NCBI GenBank assembly: GCA_029881805.1
Contig: JAOULW010000001.1
Coordinates: 186,001 to 250,000, forward strand
Reading direction: 5' to 3'
Length of the DNA stretch: 64,000 nucleotides
DNA from: Candidatus Bathyarchaeota archaeon
Lineage (GTDB): Archaea > Thermoproteota > Bathyarchaeia > Bathyarchaeales > Bathycorpusculaceae
In this document: positions 49,361 to 59,086 of the stretch, piece after piece
Numbering within the stretch: position 1 is the stretch's first letter
How the letters are laid out: the number at the start of each line of letters is the position of its first letter
Program-made: the position numbers and the translations under genes
The notes under the pieces: generated by a model
What the model was told of the DNA's origin: nothing
Databases searched by the model: none
What the model saw: the letters and a program-made list of their open reading frames with translations, nothing else

Positions 49361-52300
49361 ATGCCCAAAATTGGCGTTTACATCTGTCACTGTGGTCTGA
49401 ACATCGCCAGTGTTGTTGACGTGGAGAAGGTTACAGAGTATGCTAAACACTTGCCAGATGTTACCATAGCAAGAAACTACACTTACATGTGCTCTGAGCC
49501 TGGGCAACGTATGATTCAAGATGACATTAAATCTCATAACCTTAACAGTATAGTTATTGCAACATGCTCGCCTAGGATGCATGAAGAAACTTTTCGAAGA
49601 ACAGTTGCCGACGCAGGTTTAAATCCTTACTTGCTTGAAATTGTCAATTTGAGGGAACATGTTTCATGGGTTCACAGCGAAGAACCTGAAAAAGCCACGG
49701 AAAAAGCTAAAGACCTTGTAAGAATGGGTGTAGCGCGAGCCAAACTTCTGGAGCCTTTAGAAAGGACTAAAGTGCCAGCCGAAAGAAGCGTTTTGATTGT
49801 TGGCGGCGGAATTGCTGGTATACAAGCTTCACTTGATTTGGCCAATGCAGGTTTGAATGTCATTCTAGTTGAAAAGTCACCGAGCATAGGTGGAAAAATG
49901 GCGCTGTTAGACAAGACCTTTCCAACTCTTGACTGCAGTGCTTGCATATTAACGCCTAAAATGACCGAAGTAACAAGACACCCAAACATAAGATTGATAA
50001 CCTGCGCAGAAGTGGAAAACGTTACAGGTTACGTTGGTAACTACGAGGTCACGATACTAAAGAACCCGCGATATGTGGACGAGACAAAATGCACGGGATG
50101 CGGTGAATGCGCAGAAGTATGTCCAGTCATGCTTCCGAACGAGTTTGAGTTGGGACTTGGAACAAGGAATGCAATTTATAGACCATTTCCCCAAGCATGT
50201 CCAAACGTTTACACCATTGACAAGAAGGGAGTTTCCAGATGTAGAGCCACTTGCCCTGCAGGCGTAAATGCGCAAGGATATGTAGCTCTAATAGCGGAAG
50301 GAAAGTTCAAGGAAGCCTATGAATTAATCCGGAAATCTATTCCTCTCCCCGCTGTATTAGGGAGGGTTTGTTTCCACCCATGCGAAAATGAGTGCGAAAG
50401 GTGCGAAGTTGACGAACCGATAGCGATATGTGCCCTCAAGCGTTTTGTTGCCGACAACCAGATGAAACAATCAAAAGAAAAAACCGGAAAGTTTCCTCAG
50501 AAATATAGAAAAAAAATCGCGATAATAGGTTCTGGTCCAACCGGACTTACTGCAGCATACGAACTAGTGAAATTGGGCTATCCCGTAACGGTTTTTGAGG
50601 CACTACCTGAACCAGGCGGAATGCTCAGGTACGGTATACCTGCTTACAGACTTTCCAAGGATATCTTGGCGAGAGAAATTGAGTATTTGCAAGATTCAGG
50701 TGTTGAAATTCGCACAAATGTTACTTTCGGCGATACTCTAACAATGGAAAACTTGAAGAAGACCGGTTACAAGGCGATATTTCTTGCGATTGGTGCATGG
50801 AAGAGCCTGAAAATGGGGATTGAAGGAGAACAACTACAGGGCGTCGTTCAGGCCATTGACTTCTTGAGAGACGTAAACTTGGGAAAAAAGGTTGCGATTG
50901 GCAATCGGGTCGCTGTCATGGGGGGAGGAAATGTCGCGATAGATGTCTCAAGAACTGCACTGCGACTTGGCGCCAAGGAAGTATGCGTCATATATAGAAG
51001 GTCAAAAGAGGAAATGCCAGCTTTCCAACCTGAAGTAGAACAAGCTGAAAAAGAAGGCATCGAATTCCTGTTTCTCAAAGCTCCCAAGAGAATTGTTGGC
51101 AAAGATGGGAAAGTCGCTGCAATTGAATGTCTTCAGATAAGCCTCGCAGAACCCGACGACACAGGAAGAAGAAAACCTGTACCAATCGAGCGGTCAGAGC
51201 ACATCATACAAGTAGACACCGTGATTCCTGCCATCGGTCAGATTGTAGACACCGCCTTTTTACCTAAGGAAATAAAGGTGAGTCACAGCACTATAGGCGT
51301 CGATCCGCTCACACTTCAAACAAGTATGCCACAAGTATTTGCGGGCGGAGATGCAGTATTAGGTCCGGCAACTGTCGTCGAAGCCGTAGCAGACGGAAAA
51401 AGAGCAGCCTTCTCTATCCACCAATGTCTACAGGGAGTAAAGCTGAAAACTTTGAGCTGGGAAGAACTTACCCCTGTTCAAATAACCCCTAAGGAAGACA
51501 TTAAAAAGAAGAAAAGGAAAGTAATGCCAACCTTGCCAGTTGAAAGTAGGACTCGAAGTTTTGAGGAAGTTGAGCTTGGCTTTACAAAGGAAATGGCTAT
51601 CGAAGAGGCGAAACGTTGCCTTGCTTGCGGTAGCTGCTGCGAATGTTTGGAATGCGAAAAGACATGCGAAGTAGAAGCAATCAATCATGAGCAAGGTTTT
51701 CAAAGGATGATGGTTAAAGTTGGGGGGGCAATCATAGCGACTGGTAGTGAATTGTTTGACGCTACAAAAATACAAGAATTTGGTTTCGGTAAATCGAAGA
51801 ACATAATTACGAATCTTCAATTTGAAAGACTGTGCAATGCATCCGGCGCAACTGGCGGAAAAATCCTTTGCCCAGAAGATGGAAAACCGCCAAAAAGTGT
51901 AGTTTTCGTCCAATGTGTAGGATCACGAGACAAGAGGTTTCACGAATATTGTTGCCGAATAGGATGCATGGCAACGTTGAAACAAGCGATTCTGACACGA
52001 GAGAAGCTTGGAAAAGATATGGAAATCTATGTGTGCTTCAATGACATGCGAGCTTTCGGTAAAGGCTATGAAGAATTCTACAGACGAGCAAAAGACATGG
52101 ACATAAACTTCGTTGCAGGATTGCCTTCTGATATTCGCCTAGACGCTAATTGTTCACTTCACTTCGATGTTTACGATAAAGACACGAACAAACTTCTTGA
52201 ACTACGACCAGACCTAGTTGTTCTGGCCAACGGACTTGTCCCAAACAGCGATCTCGGCAAAACCAGCACACTATTTCATGTTTCGAGAAGCACCGACGGC

Positions 52301-52750
52301 TTCTTATTGGAAGCGCACCCGAAGTTGCGACCACTTGAAAGTGCAATCGGTGGCATCTTTCTTGCAGGTGCATGTCAAGGACCGAAAGACATTCCTGACA
52401 CCGTCGCGCAAGCGAGCGGAGCCGCAGCAAAAGCCATAGATTTGTTGGCAAGTGGGGAAATCGAACTGGAACCTCTGAAAGCCGTTGTTGACGAAGACTT
52501 GTGTAGCAGTTGCCGAGTTTGCGAATACATCTGTCCATTCCTTGCCATAGAAATGAAAGCGGAAAGCGAAGAAGGAATTGAAAAGCGCAAAACCGAAGTT
52601 GTAGAAGCCATGTGTCAAGGTTGCGGCATGTGCATTTCAGTGTGTCCAACTAAAGCCATCAAAATGAAGCATTACACTGACGAGCAAGTTATTGCTCAAA
52701 TTCAAGCAGCTTGCGTTGAACTAGGTGCAAAAGGGGGTAGTTCAGCATGA
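49361..52750 (+). CDS. hdrA: HdrA with an inserted GltD/NfnB-like NAD(P)H flavoprotein module
   Basis: A 1129-residue multi-domain flavoprotein. Residues 1-290 are HdrA N-terminal: CHCG, FAD motif GGGIAG at 148-153, C192/C195 and a [4Fe-4S] motif at 244-254. Residues about 291-700 are a complete GltD-type module: N-terminal Cys-rich CRATCPAG and CFHPCENECERC, FAD site GSGPTG at 390-395, NAD(P) site GGGNVA at 521-526, and AGGD at 661-664. Residues about 740-1129 resume HdrA, with CLACGSCCECLEC and two C-terminal [4Fe-4S] motifs. Unlike the first HdrA, it has no MvhD tail. The insertion puts NAD(P)H directly on the bifurcating subunit. Confidence 0.92.
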   Translation: MPKIGVYICHCGLNIASVVDVEKVTEYAKHLPDVTIARNYTYMCSEPGQRMIQDDIKSHNLNSIVIATCSPRMHEETFRRTVADAGLNPYLLEIVNLREHVSWVHSEEPEKATEKAKDLVRMGVARAKLLEPLERTKVPAERSVLIVGGGIAGIQASLDLANAGLNVILVEKSPSIGGKMALLDKTFPTLDCSACILTPKMTEVTRHPNIRLITCAEVENVTGYVGNYEVTILKNPRYVDETKCTGCGECAEVCPVMLPNEFELGLGTRNAIYRPFPQACPNVYTIDKKGVSRCRATCPAGVNAQGYVALIAEGKFKEAYELIRKSIPLPAVLGRVCFHPCENECERCEVDEPIAICALKRFVADNQMKQSKEKTGKFPQKYRKKIAIIGSGPTGLTAAYELVKLGYPVTVFEALPEPGGMLRYGIPAYRLSKDILAREIEYLQDSGVEIRTNVTFGDTLTMENLKKTGYKAIFLAIGAWKSLKMGIEGEQLQGVVQAIDFLRDVNLGKKVAIGNRVAVMGGGNVAIDVSRTALRLGAKEVCVIYRRSKEEMPAFQPEVEQAEKEGIEFLFLKAPKRIVGKDGKVAAIECLQISLAEPDDTGRRKPVPIERSEHIIQVDTVIPAIGQIVDTAFLPKEIKVSHSTIGVDPLTLQTSMPQVFAGGDAVLGPATVVEAVADGKRAAFSIHQCLQGVKLKTLSWEELTPVQITPKEDIKKKKRKVMPTLPVESRTRSFEEVELGFTKEMAIEEAKRCLACGSCCECLECEKTCEVEAINHEQGFQRMMVKVGGAIIATGSELFDATKIQEFGFGKSKNIITNLQFERLCNASGATGGKILCPEDGKPPKSVVFVQCVGSRDKRFHEYCCRIGCMATLKQAILTREKLGKDMEIYVCFNDMRAFGKGYEEFYRRAKDMDINFVAGLPSDIRLDANCSLHFDVYDKDTNKLLELRPDLVVLANGLVPNSDLGKTSTLFHVSRSTDGFLLEAHPKLRPLESAIGGIFLAGACQGPKDIPDTVAQASGAAAKAIDLLASGEIELEPLKAVVDEDLCSSCRVCEYICPFLAIEMKAESEEGIEKRKTEVVEAMCQGCGMCISVCPTKAIKMKHYTDEQVIAQIQAACVELGAKGGSSA

Positions 52751-53256
52751 GTCTAACCGACCTGATGTCAATGGCTAAGCCTAACCTAGAATCGAGAGAA
52801 AAGATTTTGGTGAAGCTTATCGGAAAGGAGCTTTTAAATTGTTTTCAATGTATAAAATGCACAAGCGGATGTACAGCCTTAAAGCTTCTGGAGTTGAAAC
52901 CTCACGAAATAGTGAAGCTTGTTAGCCTAGGTTTTGTCGACGAGTTGGCATCCTCTGACATCATTTGGACTTGTGTAACATGTTTGAAATGCTTGCAAAG
53001 GTGTCCGCGGAAGGCTTCACCCTACCATGTGATAATAGCTTTGAGAAATCTTGCTGTTGAAAGGGAAGCGAAGGTTCCTGAGGGCTATTTGAAAGCTGTC
53101 TCGCAGATTATTGAAACTGGATTAGCAGAATCTGTTCAGAAAGTTGTCACTAAAAAAATGGAAACATTTGACCGCGAAGGCTTAAAACTGCCGAGAATCA
53201 CTCTTCCGAAAGAAAGCTTTCAAGCCACGTTTATGAAAGTCATGGAGGAACGGTAG
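52747..53256 (+). CDS. hdrC: Heterodisulfide reductase subunit C
   Basis: A 169-residue HdrC with two cluster motifs (CFQCIKCTSGCTAL and CVTCLKCLQRCPRK), linking HdrA to HdrB. The start overlaps the hdrA stop (ATGA), so translation is coupled. The HdrC-like part of the 7211 protein is a paralogous version. Confidence 0.94.
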   Translation: MSLTDLMSMAKPNLESREKILVKLIGKELLNCFQCIKCTSGCTALKLLELKPHEIVKLVSLGFVDELASSDIIWTCVTCLKCLQRCPRKASPYHVIIALRNLAVEREAKVPEGYLKAVSQIIETGLAESVQKVVTKKMETFDREGLKLPRITLPKESFQATFMKVMEER

Positions 53257-54132
53257 ATGAAGGTTGCTGTTTTCTGGGGCTGCCGAATATTAACAAGTCA
53301 GTACGCTTATGAAATGTCAATTCGCCAAGCTTTTCCACGGTTGGATGTGGAGCTTGTAGACCTGCCTGAGTTTCACTGTTGTGGGGACCCAGTTAAAAGC
53401 ATGAACGATGTGGCGGCAAACTATTTGGCTACAAGGGTTCTAGCCTTAGCAAGCACAACTGGTTTAGATAATCTGCTTGTTCCTTGTAATCGTTGCCATT
53501 TCGTAGCTTCTGAGTCGAAATATTTTATGGAGAAGAATGGAAAAATCAGTCAAAAAATCACATCTTTGCTGAAGGAGGAAGGACTAGAGTACAACCCAAG
53601 CATCAAAGTCTGGCACACAATCGATTTTCTGCACAACCTTGTCGGGTTAGACGACATCAAGAAGGCAGTACGAAAACCACTTTTGGGCTTGAAGTTGGCG
53701 ACTCATGTTGGTTGTCAAATTATCCGTTACAGCGACCTTGGAAGAGTTGATGATGCTGAAAATCCCAGAAAACTCGATGAATTAGTAGGCGCGCTTGGAG
53801 CAGAAACTGTGGATTACGCTGAGAAGCTGGACTGTTGCGGGGCAAACTTGATGTACAGTCACACTGACACTGCGCTTTCGTTGGCCGGCACCAAGATGAA
53901 AGCCCTGCAGAATTTGATGGTAGACGGTTTAGTTGTTTCTTGTCCAGATTGCGGTTTAATGTTTGACTTCAAACAGAAAGATGCTGAGGCAACTGTTGGA
54001 GCGAAGCTCGACCTTCCAGTTCTATACTACACCCAACTGCTTGGCTGGTCTTTAGACATTGAACAAAAACAACTTGGCCTTCATCTTAATCAAAGTCCAG
54101 TTGAAAAACTTTTGGCGCGAGTTTCGATTTAG
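53257..54132 (+). CDS. hdrB: Heterodisulfide reductase subunit B
   Basis: A 291-residue HdrB with both CCG domains: first WGCRI...HCCGDPV...CNRCHF, second HVGCQI...DCCGAN...CPDCGLM. These bind the unusual non-cubane [4Fe-4S] clusters that reduce disulfides. It directly follows hdrC. Non-methanogens use such HdrB with unknown thiols or other acceptors; here the acceptor is not known. Confidence 0.94.
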   Translation: MKVAVFWGCRILTSQYAYEMSIRQAFPRLDVELVDLPEFHCCGDPVKSMNDVAANYLATRVLALASTTGLDNLLVPCNRCHFVASESKYFMEKNGKISQKITSLLKEEGLEYNPSIKVWHTIDFLHNLVGLDDIKKAVRKPLLGLKLATHVGCQIIRYSDLGRVDDAENPRKLDELVGALGAETVDYAEKLDCCGANLMYSHTDTALSLAGTKMKALQNLMVDGLVVSCPDCGLMFDFKQKDAEATVGAKLDLPVLYYTQLLGWSLDIEQKQLGLHLNQSPVEKLLARVSI

Positions 54133-54264
54133 TGAACTTAGGCTTTCGGATAAAGCAAAATTGTTGTTGGATCCATTCCTCTCGAAACAATGTTTGTAGC
54201 GCTGTGGGCGCATATTAAGTATGGATGTTTTATGTGGAAACAGAGTAAATACTGGTAATTACTG

Positions 54265-54283
54265 TATATGCAATTTGCATATA
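54265..54283. promoter_or_regulatory. 19-bp perfect palindrome at the 80-residue gene promoter
   Basis: TATATGCAATTTGCATATA at 54265-54283 is a perfect 9-1-9 palindrome. It overlaps a TATA-like element (GCATATATCC) from which initiation would fall at the start codon of the next gene. It is a likely operator for a dimeric regulator. Confidence 0.55.
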
Positions 54284-54308
54284 TCCCTCTCCAATCTATA
54301 TATTAACA

Positions 54309-54551
54309 GTGAGCCAAATGACCCACCTAGAACCGATCGTGCAGAAACCGAAAATTGTCGGAGTAAGAAAGTTCACCTGTACTAACCATATTGTTCACAA
54401 TATCAAAGTCATCAAGTACGATGACGAATCTACTTGGGTCATGTGTCCTCTCTTCGGCTGGTACAGTGAGGCCAATTATGGCGAATGCAAATTAAAGCTT
54501 GGATGCATAGAAAGAAAAAAACGCTGCACATGGTTCATTACAACACATTGA
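54309..54551 (+). CDS. Small cysteine-containing protein of unknown function
   Basis: An 80-residue protein with five cysteines (in FTCTNH, VMCPLF, GECKLKLGCIE and KRCTWF), enough for a zinc or Fe-S site. The start is GTG 54309 or ATG 54318. With a palindromic operator overlapping its promoter, it is probably a regulated, leaderless transcript. No family recognised. Confidence 0.5.
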   Translation: MSQMTHLEPIVQKPKIVGVRKFTCTNHIVHNIKVIKYDDESTWVMCPLFGWYSEANYGECKLKLGCIERKKRCTWFITTH

Positions 54552-54673
54552 GCAAGAAAAGCCTCGATTGCAACTTGAAGTTTCTAGCGGTTTTTTTCGG
54601 AAGTTTTCCCTTAAAGGTTTAATAACTTTTATATTCAAAGACTTCAGAAGTTAAGACTTCAAGGTGAAATGTT

Positions 54674-55891
54674 ATGGTTGATTTCGCTTTCACAGACGAG
54701 CAAGAGCTTTTCCGTAACGCTTTACGTGAATGGTGCCAAAAAACTATACCGTTAGAGAAAATTCGAGAGATGGACAGTAGAGGCGAGATTCCTAATGAGA
54801 TTTTGAAGAGCATTGCTGACATGGGACTGCTTATCATGACGGCTCCCCAAGAACATGGTGGAACAGGCGCTGATTGGGTTACGGCGTGTATAGCCGCAGA
54901 AGAACTAGGCTATGCTGATGTAAGTATTGCTTTGCCAGTGCTTTGGCTTGTTGAATCTTCTTGGGGTTTTGTTGTCGACAAATACTGCGGTGAAGAAGTG
55001 CGCGAGGCTGTCATTCGAAAGGCTATCAAGGGAGAAGCCTTCATAGGCATTGCTTCTACAGAATCAGGCGGAGGCTCGGATGTTGCAGCTTTCAAGTCGA
55101 CTGCTCGCAGGCAAGGCAATGACTGGATACTTAACGGCGAAAAAATGTACATCAGCGGAACCGAGGAAGCAAAAAAGCTGGGCGGCGGCTACTTTGTCAT
55201 AGCAAGAACTTCGCCTGCGCCAGCAGACGCTATGCATCGGGGAATGACCGGTTTCTATCTGCCCATGGATGCACCAGGGGTCGAAATTAATAAACGCTTT
55301 GATGATATGGGTAGAATGGCGATTTCCACGGGGGGCTTTATGATGAAAGATGTGCGGATACCCGACTCTTACCGCCTTGGCGATGTTGACAAGGGCTTCT
55401 ACCTGACCATGGAAGGGTTTGACAATGCACGAATCTTAATTGCTGGAGTCTGCGTGGGTGCGGCTCAACGTGCGCTTGAAGTTGGGATGGACTACATTAA
55501 GGAGCGTAGGGCTTTCGGCAGACCAATCGGCAAGTTTGAGGGCATACAATTTGAGTTGGCTGATGATTGGGCGCAACTTCAAGCAATACGGTCGCTTGTC
55601 TATCGCACCGCATGGATGAACGACAAACGCTATAAAGAAGGCAAGTTTACGCCACTCGAAGTCAGCCAGATGATTGCTGCATGCAAACTCATTGCCCCGC
55701 ACTTCGCATTCGATGTGTATAAACGTGCGATGATTTGGCTTGGTGCATATGGCTACACAAAAGAGTGCCCACTAGAAATGGGATTACGCGGCATAATGAG
55801 CTACTGTGTTGGAGCAGAAGGCGCAACAAACATTCAAAGAATAGTCATAGCGAGAGAACTACTAGGAAAAGAATACATACCATACAAGTAG
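54674..55891 (+). CDS. Acyl-CoA dehydrogenase
   Basis: A 405-residue FAD enzyme that oxidises acyl-CoA to enoyl-CoA. Motifs: FAFTDEQELFRNALREW, GIASTESGGGSDVAAFKSTA, NGEKMYISG, ISTGGFMMKDVRIPD, GRPIGKFEGIQFELAD, and C-terminal VGAEGATNIQR with the catalytic glutamate region. Electrons go to ETF, encoded on the minus strand just downstream. The exact acyl-CoA is unknown. GGTGAAATGTTATGG gives its ribosome site. Confidence 0.92.
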   Translation: MVDFAFTDEQELFRNALREWCQKTIPLEKIREMDSRGEIPNEILKSIADMGLLIMTAPQEHGGTGADWVTACIAAEELGYADVSIALPVLWLVESSWGFVVDKYCGEEVREAVIRKAIKGEAFIGIASTESGGGSDVAAFKSTARRQGNDWILNGEKMYISGTEEAKKLGGGYFVIARTSPAPADAMHRGMTGFYLPMDAPGVEINKRFDDMGRMAISTGGFMMKDVRIPDSYRLGDVDKGFYLTMEGFDNARILIAGVCVGAAQRALEVGMDYIKERRAFGRPIGKFEGIQFELADDWAQLQAIRSLVYRTAWMNDKRYKEGKFTPLEVSQMIAACKLIAPHFAFDVYKRAMIWLGAYGYTKECPLEMGLRGIMSYCVGAEGATNIQRIVIARELLGKEYIPYK

Positions 55892-56021
55892 ATAACCCCA
55901 TTTTTTCGCAATTTGAAACTCCATATTATGCATCCAAAGTCAAAGCTAATTGTAAGAGTGGATGGAGGAAACCTAAGGGACAGGACCAGTATTGGCTTTT
56001 TTTTATGTCAAAAATGTGTTT

Positions 56022-56987
56022 TCACTGCAGCTGCCTTTCCAAAGCTTCTTTCAGTGCTGGCAATATCTCGTATAGGTTGCCTACCACCCCATAGTCAGCA
56101 AGTTCAAATATTGGCGCGTTCTCATCCTTGTTAATCGCCACAATCACTTTCGCGTCTCGGATTCCAGCCACGTGCTGAATCACGCCTGAAATCCCACACG
56201 CAATATATAGCTTCGGCTTAACCTTATGCCCTGACAATCCAACCCATTCTGTGAACCATTTTCTATCCTCAGCCAAAGGTCTCGAACACCCAACCTGCCC
56301 GCACAAAACACTTGCCAACTCGTCCAGCAAAACCTTATCATCCTTCTTCTCCAAACCTCTCCCACAACTAATTATCACGTCAGCATCCTCAATCCTAACG
56401 GCTGAAGTTTCAAGTGGTTTCGTGTCAACAATCTCCGTCTTAGGCGCTTCAATCTTGACATCCAACTTCAGAATTTGTCCAGTGCGGTCCTTCGGAGCAG
56501 GTTTTTCAAAAGCCCTTGAAGGAATCGTTACTATCTGCGGCTTAGCCCTAAAAGCTATTTTTGTAGCAGCGTTACCGCCATATGTTATTCTCTCGCAGAC
56601 GAGTCTCTTCTGCTCGTCAACGCTTAATTTTGCGCAGTCTGGAGCGCATCCAGCATCCAAGCGCGTCGCAAGCCTCGCTGCAAGAGGCTTAGCGTTCCTA
56701 GTTGACCCAATCAAAATAACTTGCGGCTTATGACTCGTCGCCAAACTGTGCAAAACGCTCAAATAAGCCTCTAATTGAAAAAGCTCCAAAGCCTGATCAT
56801 CCACAAGATAAACCTTATCCGCGCCATATCTTATCAACTCGTCCGCTTTTCTCTGCACGTTAAACCCGACCAAAACAACTCCCAGCTCCATTTGGAGCTT
56901 ATCCGCGATCTCCCGTCCCTTTCCGAGCATTTCTAGCATCAAATCATGTCTTTCAGAGAAAACCCAAACATCCTTGTACTCGCTCAT
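56022..56987 (-). CDS. etfA: Electron transfer flavoprotein alpha subunit
   Basis: A 321-residue ETF alpha with the FAD-binding C-terminal domain: CGRGL, GQVGCSRPLAED, VGLSGHKVKPKLYIACGISGVIQHVAGI and VAINKDENAPIFELADYGVVG. Partner of etfB, 9 bp upstream. Takes electrons from acyl-CoA dehydrogenase. No electron-bifurcation feature can be confirmed by eye. Confidence 0.93.
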   Translation of the reverse strand: MSEYKDVWVFSERHDLMLEMLGKGREIADKLQMELGVVLVGFNVQRKADELIRYGADKVYLVDDQALELFQLEAYLSVLHSLATSHKPQVILIGSTRNAKPLAARLATRLDAGCAPDCAKLSVDEQKRLVCERITYGGNAATKIAFRAKPQIVTIPSRAFEKPAPKDRTGQILKLDVKIEAPKTEIVDTKPLETSAVRIEDADVIISCGRGLEKKDDKVLLDELASVLCGQVGCSRPLAEDRKWFTEWVGLSGHKVKPKLYIACGISGVIQHVAGIRDAKVIVAINKDENAPIFELADYGVVGNLYEILPALKEALERQLQ

Positions 56988-56996
56988 ACCTCATTT

Positions 56997-57788
56997 TCAC
57001 CTTCTTCCAACAACGCCTTCCTGAATCAGCGCCTTTGCTAGCTTGTCCGCAAGCTCTTGCACATTCTCACCTGTAATTCTGATTTTCTTGCGCTCTGTCT
57101 TAGGAGCCAAAACCTCCATTATCTCAATTTTCGAACCAAGCTTATCCATCTGAACGCCCAAATCTGCAGCGGTCCATGTGACTATCTCCTTTTTCGAAGC
57201 CTTCATAATCATCATGAGCGAAGGAATCCTCGGCTGATTAATCTCACGTGTAACCATAACCAAAACAGGCACCTTTGCCTTCACGGTTTCAACAGCATCT
57301 TCCAACACACGCTCCGCCGCAACTACATCGCCTTCAAAAGAAAGTTTCCTCACAGAACTTATCTGCGGCAAGTCAAGCAGCTCAGCCAACCTCGAGCCAA
57401 CAAGCCCAGAAAAACTATCCAACGAGGTTTCACCACAAAGAACTAGATTGAACTCCCCAATTTTTTTGATCGCTTCAGCCAAAACATAGGCTGTGCCTAG
57501 CGTATCAACATCCCTAAAGCTTGGATCATTAACAACATACGCCTTATCTGCACCCATCGCAAGGGCTTCTCGCAAAACGGCCTTAGCATCCTCCGATGTC
57601 ACAGTCAACGTAAAAATTTCAACATCGCCGAGCTTCTCCTTAATCTTTATGGCTTCCTCCAAAGCATTCTTATCAAAATCACTAATCTTCCTAGGCGCAC
57701 TAGCGGTCATCAACTGCCTCGTTGTCGGATTCACCTTTAATTGCGAAACATCAACCGCCTGTTTAAGGCAAACAATTATCCTCTTCAA
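56997..57788 (-). CDS. etfB: Electron transfer flavoprotein beta subunit
   Basis: A 263-residue ETF beta, with ICLKQAVD at the N terminus, DFDKNALEEAIKIKEKLG, LREALAMGADKAYVVND, ETSLDSFSGLVGSRLAELL and a C-terminal VMVTREINQPRIPSL. Normal length. Divergent from korA, with 161 bp between them; the pair could share control. Confidence 0.93.
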   Translation of the reverse strand: MKRIIVCLKQAVDVSQLKVNPTTRQLMTASAPRKISDFDKNALEEAIKIKEKLGDVEIFTLTVTSEDAKAVLREALAMGADKAYVVNDPSFRDVDTLGTAYVLAEAIKKIGEFNLVLCGETSLDSFSGLVGSRLAELLDLPQISSVRKLSFEGDVVAAERVLEDAVETVKAKVPVLVMVTREINQPRIPSLMMIMKASKKEIVTWTAADLGVQMDKLGSKIEIMEVLAPKTERKKIRITGENVQELADKLAKALIQEGVVGRR

Positions 57789-57949
57789 ACGATTCCGCCT
57801 CTTTCAATTCCTAATCAGAAAAATCAAAATAAGAACTAAGAATAATAAAAAGTTTCGTTTTACATCCGCAATATTTGAAGCTGAACATTTTGACTTTTTC
57901 ATAAAAGAAATATAACTACACAAAATCTACTCTATAAGAGAGGGACAAG

Positions 57950-59086
57950 ATGAAATCATCAGCTTCTAACACGTATTTTTTGCAAGGGAACGAAGCTTGC
58001 GTGGAAGCGGCAGTAATTGCAGGGTGCAGATTCTTCGCTGGATATCCTATATCACCAGCAAACGAAATAGCCGAACGCATGTCAACACTACTACCGAAAG
58101 TCGATGGAATATTCATGCAGATGGAAGACGAGTTAGCATCCATAAATGCTATTATGGGCGCAAGCTGGGCTGGAAAAAAAACCATGACGGCAACGTCTGG
58201 ACCGGGCTTTAGTCTTATGCAAGAAACCATAGGCTGGGCGTTCATGACCGAAACGCCATGCGTCATAGTTGACGTTCAAAGAGTCGGACCTGGAACAGGG
58301 CAGGCAACCAAGTGTGCTCAAGGCGACGTTATGCAGTCGCGGTGGGGAACACACGGAGACTACTCAGCGATTGCGCTTTCGCCAAACTCCGTTCAAGAAA
58401 TGTTCGAACTCACAATCCGAGCCTTCAACCTAGCAGAGAAATATCGAACCCCGGTCATCCTTTTAACAGACGAAACCATAGCCCACCTTAGAGAGCAGGT
58501 GACTATACCACCGTTAGAAAACATAAGAATAATCAACCGCAAAAAGCCCGAGGCTGAAGACAAAGCTTTCTTCGGATTGGAAGAAGTAGCGCCAATGCCA
58601 GCTATCGGCGAAGGATTTAACGTCGCCGTCACCGCCTCAACACACGACGAGTATGGAGTTCGTTTCACTGCCGACCCATCGGTGCACACACGGATAGTCA
58701 GGAATATTAATGATAAAATAAGAAACCATGCAGACGACATAGCCGATGTGGAAAGCTACAACATCGACAACTGCCAAGTAGGCATAGTCTCTTATGGGTG
58801 CACCTCCAGAGCGGTTCACGAAGCTGTCGAAGAGGCAGAAAGAAAAGGAATAGAAACAGGTTACGTTCGCCTAAAGACTGTTTGGCCCTTCCCAGAAAAA
58901 GCCGTGAAAAGACTGGCACAAGCCGCCAAAAAACTAATCGTTCCAGAAATGAATTTGGGACAAATATTCTACGAAGTGAAAAGAGCAGCATGCTCAGCAG
59001 AAGTAATCCCCATAAACAAAATAGGTGGTGGAGAACTAATCGCTCCAGAAGAAATCCTCGCCGAAATAGAAAGAGGGAATCCATGA
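57950..59086 (+). CDS. korA: 2-oxoacid:ferredoxin oxidoreductase alpha subunit (second set)
   Basis: A 378-residue alpha chain, paralogous to 11379-12530. It has GCRFFAGYPISPANEIAERM, MEDELASINAIMGASWAG, TSGPGFSLMQE and a C-terminal VRLKTVWPFPE. The stop overlaps the korB start (ATGA). No delta ferredoxin subunit precedes it, so it may use an external ferredoxin or the Hdr module. Confidence 0.92.
   Translation: MKSSASNTYFLQGNEACVEAAVIAGCRFFAGYPISPANEIAERMSTLLPKVDGIFMQMEDELASINAIMGASWAGKKTMTATSGPGFSLMQETIGWAFMTETPCVIVDVQRVGPGTGQATKCAQGDVMQSRWGTHGDYSAIALSPNSVQEMFELTIRAFNLAEKYRTPVILLTDETIAHLREQVTIPPLENIRIINRKKPEAEDKAFFGLEEVAPMPAIGEGFNVAVTASTHDEYGVRFTADPSVHTRIVRNINDKIRNHADDIADVESYNIDNCQVGIVSYGCTSRAVHEAVEEAERKGIETGYVRLKTVWPFPEKAVKRLAQAAKKLIVPEMNLGQIFYEVKRAACSAEVIPINKIGGGELIAPEEILAEIERGNP

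Noticed and set aside
58798-59082. Long upstream extension of the second korB
   Set aside because: This reading frame lies inside korA. The basic, low-complexity translation is a shadow, and homology begins at the ATG at 59083.
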